Source of the DNA: Tyto alba
Taxonomy: Eukaryota; Chordata; Aves; Strigiformes; Tytonidae
Length of the DNA: 64,000 nucleotides
NCBI RefSeq assembly: GCF_018691265.1
Contig: NW_024881303.1
Location: 13,137,777-13,201,776, forward strand
Direction: 5' to 3'
Part shown: piece by piece, positions 59,005 through 64,000 of the stretch
Layout of the letters: each line of letters begins with the position of its first letter
Position numbering within the stretch: position 1 is the stretch's first letter
Made by a program: the position numbers and the translations under genes
Notes under the pieces: generated by a model
What the model was told of the DNA's origin: nothing
What the model saw: only the letters and a program-made list of their open reading frames with translations
Databases searched by the model: none

Positions 59005-59772
59005 GAAGGTGTCCTGGGTTGAGTGAGTGGTGGAGTTTTTTGGTGGCAGGGGAGGGGGCTATCGGGGCGGCCCCCTGTGAGAAGCTTCTCGAAGCTCCCC
59101 CAGCTCCACGTCAGCTCCACTGCTGTTTGGAAATTGAGCCAATCGGCTGCGCCTCTGCGATAACGTATTTAAGAAGGGACGTGGTGACGGGCAGTGGGAC
59201 TGGTGAGGAGTTGCTGCAGCTGCGTGAACACCAAGGTCAGTGGAGGAACGGAGGAAGAAAGGAGGGGGGAGGTGTGCCGGAGCAGAGACCCCCCTGTATC
59301 CTGTGGTGAGACGGCAGGGCAGCCCCCCCTGCCACCCATGGAGATCTACGGTGGAGCAGACATTGATTTATGGCCTGTGGCTTCCGCCGGCATGATCAAG
59401 GTGCTGTGCCCGAAGAAGGCCGGGGTCTCATGGGAAAAGGCAGCCCCACTGCTGTAATTCAGCACTGGGAGGATTGCAGCATGCGGGGGAGTCCCACGCC
59501 GGAGCAGCTCGGGAAGGGCTGCAGCCGTGGGAGGGAATCCAGTCGGAGGAAGTTGATGACCCATGACGGAGCAGTGTGGGGAACGCTGCGGCCCATGGGA
59601 GGGATTCATGTCGGAGAAAGTTTGTGGAGGACTGTCTCCTGTGAGGGGGATTTTTCCCCATCCCAGTCCTATCTCGGACCCCAAGCCTGGCTCTCTGTCC
59701 CTTCTCATTGCCGGAGGGGAAGGGAGAGAGAGCTGCTGCGTTGTGGTTGGCTGCCACAAACATGACAGAAGG
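59005..59772 (+). mobile_element. Solo LTR, same family as 2.6 kb element, with perfect target duplication
   Basis: 758 bp from TGTCCTGGG (59,010) to CATGACA (59,767), with canonical TG...CA ends and a perfect 5-bp duplication GAAGG at 59,005-59,009 and 59,768-59,772. It holds a CCAAT box (GAGCCAATCGG) and a TATA-like GTATTTAAGAAG near 59,165, expected of a U3 promoter, and the shared blocks GAGAAGCTTCTCGAAGCTCC, AAGGTCAGTGGAGG and GCCGGAGCAGAGACCCC. No internal retroviral sequence adjoins it. Frames up to 145 codons inside it are incidental. Confidence 0.9.
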
Positions 59773-62700
59773 ACACTTATCAAAAGTTCTCTTGCTCAGT
59801 TGCTTATTGTAGCAGTTCACAGTCTTTTTTTTTTCTCACATTTTGTACTGTTTTAACAGTAGGTGAAGGTGTTGCAGAGCACCCCAGTGGAGTTTACAAG
59901 GTCCTTTTTTCCAAGCAGAAATGCACAGCAAAGTTCAGCAAAGGGTTAGGTGCCAATATTTAACTGTTTCCCCTTATTTGAGCTGCAGGACAATGGAGCC
60001 AACCCCTCTAAGTGATTACAATAAAACTTGGTGCAGCTTGGTGTTACACTCTCTCCTTGTCTCCTAGTTTAGTGCTTATACTGCTGATGTTTGGTTTCAT
60101 TAAAGTTCATCAGAACATTTCCCTACTGATAATAGTCTTTTTGAAGTCACACCAGGCTTAAGGCAGAAGTACTTGATTCTGCTGCTCTCTCTGGAAGGAA
60201 GCTAGTCTGTCTGTGTTGAGTATTTGAACCTCAGAAGTGCTGCTGCCCCTGTTGCTCTAGTGAAAGGCTCCTAACATTGCATGCTGTAAAGTCTAAATTT
60301 TGGATGGCAGCAGAGACAAAAAATGGCTTTCGTTGTCCTAGAAATTTTAACAATTACTTGAACTCGGATTTCCAAATATAACAAGGAAAGGAGCAGAAAA
60401 AATACATGAGTAAATTCTATACTGTGGTGATTGAGGGGGAACTGGATTTGTTTTTGAAATAAAAACGCATGTAGGATCTGCTACTGATAGCCCACATATG
60501 TAAACACTGTTATAGCGTTCATGTACAATGATGTGCCTTGCTGATGAAGAGTGTTTTCAGGTACATTGCATTTATTTGCAGCTAACTATGAAATGTTCAT
60601 TTACTCATCTTGTCAATTTGACAGTACAAGCTTTGGCAAATAGATAATTTCAGATGGTCTTCTGCTTGTGTTTAAATTAAAATCTTCTGCTACCAGGATT
60701 TGCTTCATAGTGAGGGCACCCTGAAGAAAGTGTGACCTGAATTTCAGCTGTTTGCGTGGTGTTTCTGATACTTCATCATGTGTAGTGATCTTGTTTGAAT
60801 GTTCCTCACCTTCAAGAAAGCAAACCTTACCTAGGAAACCTCTGAGTAAGTCATACTGGACGATGAAAAGTGATTTCAGACAAAATTGTGTAAAATGTTG
60901 TAATTTTTTAAAGTTAAGGCTAAAAAAACCCAACCTGGTGACTAAAACTCTGTCCAAACTGGTGTGATTGTATGAGGCGCGTTCTGTTCCCCCCGCAGCA
61001 GTGGTGTGGAGGGGACAGACACGCATTCTTTCGTAGCAAGGAAATAAGCCTTTCAAGTCCTGTTCCATCAGTTGTTCCCGAAGCAGTATCTAAAAAGCTG
61101 TGAACAGGCTTCTCACAAAGTAGAAGTTTCATAAAAAGACACGTAGAGTGATTTATGAAGTAATGGTGACAGTCTCTCCTGCAAAAGGCCACGGGGAGTT
61201 GTGCTCTGCTTGGTAAAACGCTCCCCAGCGTGATTGCTTTGCTTTTTGCTGGCCCCTGTGCCAGACAGTTTTGTGCGCTGAAAGTCTGCGGGAAGCCTCC
61301 CACGCGGGTATCTCGGTGATTCCTTTGGTGGGAGATGGACCTGGCAGCACAGCACTCGCCTTGCTCTTTTTGAGTATTTGTATTTTCGTTTTTAGATGCT
61401 TATTGTGGCTGCTCAGAAGAGGGATGATCACTTCACACAGACTGCAGTATGAATTGCACTAGTGGCAAACATCAGAAAGGAATTAAACCTGCTGATGGAG
61501 AGCATGCCAGAGGCAGTAGTTCTGGGAGCTGTTTTCCATTTAGGAGATCCACAACTTGTATAACTCCATACCTGCAATCTCAGTCCTGCCAGTTAGAGTC
61601 CCATAGTGGTATTTCTATGGAACTAGAAAATTATTTTCAAACACCAGTGGAAATAATTGGTGAGGAGACAACTGCTTTTCCACCAAAATCAGAGGAATCA
61701 TATGAACGGTCTCAGAAATCTAGAACTACTGCAGAGTCTGAATGGCCCCAAATGCTTGAATGCCCTTCACCCATGGAAGTCAAGCCTTCAAGATCTGGGG
61801 GATTTCTGGAGAACTCTATTGCAGCAATAAGTAATACGGCTATTATAATAATAATTATTAATACCTACAATACTTGGTCCTGTCATTAATATACTGTGAA
61901 ATTTCTGAAGTTATCCTAAGATTCCTTTGTGCAGTGGTTGAAACTGTGTAGTAGAATTAAAGCTTCAAAATTGTCATTGTTATGGATCGGGTTGGGTCTT
62001 GCTTACTTCATGAAATCCTGTGGTAGATCCAGGCTGAATCTACACACCCAGGCAGCTACAACTAAGGGCCTTGAAAAGTTTAGATGATTAAGAAGGACAA
62101 AGTCCATCTCACTGTCCCGATGATTGCATCTCGCTTAGGATCTGAAAAGAAGTGCTGGTGGATGGGGTTGGGAAGGCAAGGCTTCCGGGAAGAGCCACCG
62201 CCTCCTTCACACTTCCTGGGGTTTTTCTAGGGAAACGGGAGCACAGGTTCAGCTAGATATGGAAATACTTTTAATAAAAGTAATGCAGGGGATGATGTGG
62301 TGATGTTTGTATGACTGGGACACTTTTGTTGACTTCTCAGTGGTTGTTACTGAGGCATTTGAGTGTGAGACTGGAAAGGCAGCGCGATGACTATTGCTCA
62401 TTTTCTTCAGGTTCTGCAGTGGATGAGCCAGAGAGTTTGCCATGCTAATCCCTCCTGGAGTTAGTAACTTAAATGCATTTGCTATATTTAGGTAATTTGG
62501 AACAATATGCTTGATTTTAGTAATTTCCTAAAATTTAGGTGCTAGTTTTGGTCAAAACTTGTGTATGTTGAAGCAGATCTGAAAATGAAGCATTAAGGAA
62601 TTAGGAAATACACCTCTTGGTCCTGTGGTATTCTGTCCATGTGGTCATAAAAGGTACCTTGGCATTTGAGAGTGCCCTGAGAGAAGGAGAAGCATTTTTT

Positions 62701-64000
62701 ATCTTTCTACTGTAAGCTGTGCAAATACATACGTATACAGCACTCTCATTCCCAAGAGCTCCCAGCTGACAGATGAACTATTATTTCCAGCACTCCAGCT
62801 AAAGATGCCAGGCTGCATTCCTGAAGCAACGCTGTGCGAAGTGAAAAGGGACCAGGTTCAGATGCAGCGGGGCCAGTCCCCGTAACCGCCTGCACCTCGC
62901 CAGCCCCTTCTCCTCTGCTTGAGCGAGGACCACGAGGTGCATTCCCTGACCGTGCAGCCAAGCAGCATTTCAGCAACTCAGGGCCAGGATGTTACAAAAA
63001 CGCTCCGGGAAGCTAAGCCAGCTGTTCAGGCTGTTGCACAAGGCAAGTCCCTAAGGGAGGGCCATGCGAGCTCCGTGAAGACATTCTTTGCAGATGCTGA
63101 TTTAGACTGTTAGCACTGTTAGCATGTACTGTAACACCAGTGACCACGTGCACCATTTCAGTCTTAAATTAGATCCAGAGCTGCAGACGATAACAGACTG
63201 TAACATTCATTGAATAGAGTCATGAGAATTAAGAATTTTCTTCCTACTCAGTTCTCCATTAGTCTCCTGCGCTTTCCCTCTGGTATGCTTTCCAGCAAGC
63301 AATAAGAAAGCAAGAAAAACTCTATAAACACTCATGATTTCTGTCCGTGATTTGGCCAAAAATGATTTCCAGGCTTTTTTTCTGAAAAACAAGATAATAG
63401 ATCTGTTCTGTATAACTTTGTGCTACTTTTGCCTGGATGAAGAGGTGGATTTTGGAATCCATGGAATATTGATAGCTCCAGACAGAAACAGGGCATGTCT
63501 GTACCATCTTGTTCCCTGAACACTGCTGTCACCTAGAAGTTCTGTTATACTGTAGGATCCCATAGACCCCAGTCAAAGCGAGAGAACTTTAAGATTAGAA
63601 GCTTTCAAATTTGGGCTGCTGGTGGCAAAGCAGTTCCAGCGTGAGCCTAGGCTGAGCACAAATGCTTCACCTGGAGCTTTTCAGTCTATACGTATCAAGC
63701 TTACTGCATGGTCTCTGATGAAAGGACCATGTACGTTCCTAAGATAAAGGAACTTTGAAAGGCTTGCTAAAACTTGTTAAGCAGTCAGAGAAGCAGCTTA
63801 TTCTAAGAACTAAGCCTAGTCCTCACCCAGTTTACAAAGTCCCCATTCAGCTTCTGTGCTGTTTAGACACTCTGCCTGTCTAAACAGTAGTGTAACTCAA
63901 GTGATGCTAATGCATCTGTGGATGTTCAGTTGGCATGAAATCCACTGGAAGTAGCAACTAAAATAAGCAATAATCATCTGCAGAAGCCTCGCACATATAG
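59773..64000. other. Intergenic, right end of window
   Basis: About 4.2 kb with no recognised gene. It carries more and longer open frames than comparable AT-rich stretches (60,613-61,068 minus, 61,449-61,889 plus, 62,919-63,113 plus), which are discussed as uncertain candidates. No repeat family was recognised. Confidence 0.55.
61449..61889 (+). other. Open frame of 146 codons, coding status unknown
   Basis: Not recognised. The middle part (starting near MELENYFQTPVEIIGEETTA) is Ser/Glu/Pro-rich and looks protein-like, with no obvious domain, signal peptide or membrane segment. The last 25 codons are a low-complexity ATT/ATA run of isoleucines, so a real protein would be expected to end or splice before it. 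A TGA lies eight codons before the ATG, and a CTGCAG just upstream could serve as an acceptor. It may be a chance frame, part of a lncRNA, or an orphan exon. Confidence 0.2.

Noticed and set aside
59346..59856. Open frames of 97-145 codons on both strands
   Set aside because: Inside or overlapping the LTR at 59,010-59,767; no protein family recognised.
61271..61462. 63-codon frame with a hydrophobic membrane-like stretch
   Set aside because: Different frame from the overlapping 61,449 frame, T-rich codons explain the hydrophobicity, and no known small membrane protein matches.
56785..64000. Search for DYNC1H1 3'-terminal exons on the minus strand
   Set aside because: Expected from synteny, but no peptide resembling the dynein heavy chain C terminus was seen; the gene probably lies beyond the right edge.

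Overview
The window is avian nuclear DNA: AT-rich noncoding sequence with spliced genes, CR1 retrotransposon 3' ends, solo LTRs and two CpG-island promoters. It holds one complete gene, HSP90AA1 on the plus strand (cytosolic HSP90-alpha, 10 coding exons, 728 residues), and the first coding exon of WDR20 on the minus strand. The HSP90 residues match what I know of bird HSP90-alpha almost throughout. The LTR family resembles ERVL-type LTRs I associate with Neoaves such as songbirds; that species-level hint is weak.

Layout. 1-27,796 is read as WDR20 intron 1 (minus strand). It holds a solo LTR at 2,625-3,762, a short CR1 end at 4.8 kb, an old CR1 remnant at 21.7-22.4 kb, long homopolymers (G22, A22, A35) and a degenerate minisatellite at 10.6 kb. 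27.4-28.5 kb is the WDR20 CpG island with exon 1. 28.5-48.0 kb is the intergenic space between two divergently transcribed genes. It contains a previously unannotated-looking, decayed, intron-containing HSP90 duplicate at 37,257-40,530 in the same orientation as the live gene. 48.0-49.7 kb is the HSP90AA1 CpG island, with CRE, NRF1, CCAAT, GC-box, heat-shock element and TATA motifs, noncoding exon 1 and a GC-rich intron 1. 50,349-56,138 carries the HSP90AA1 coding exons, followed by a 3'UTR to about 56.78 kb. 56.8-64 kb is intergenic, with a second solo LTR of the same family at 59,010-59,767 and a few open frames of uncertain meaning.

How it fits together. The order WDR20 (minus) then HSP90AA1 (plus) is the head-to-head arrangement known at human 14q32, where DYNC1H1 lies beyond the 3' end of HSP90AA1; no DYNC1H1 exon was recognised here. 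WDR20 is a WD-repeat partner of the USP12/USP46 deubiquitinases; HSP90AA1 is the stress-inducible cytosolic chaperone. Both promoters carry a near-palindromic NRF1 site, but only HSP90AA1 has heat-shock elements (one near the TATA box, one in intron 1).

The most interesting observations are the tandem HSP90 pseudogene with preserved intron-exon layout, a CR1 insertion abutting the intron 2 acceptor of the live gene that has no clear counterpart in the pseudogene, the intron 1 heat-shock element, and two LTRs of one family flanked by the same 5-bp target duplication.
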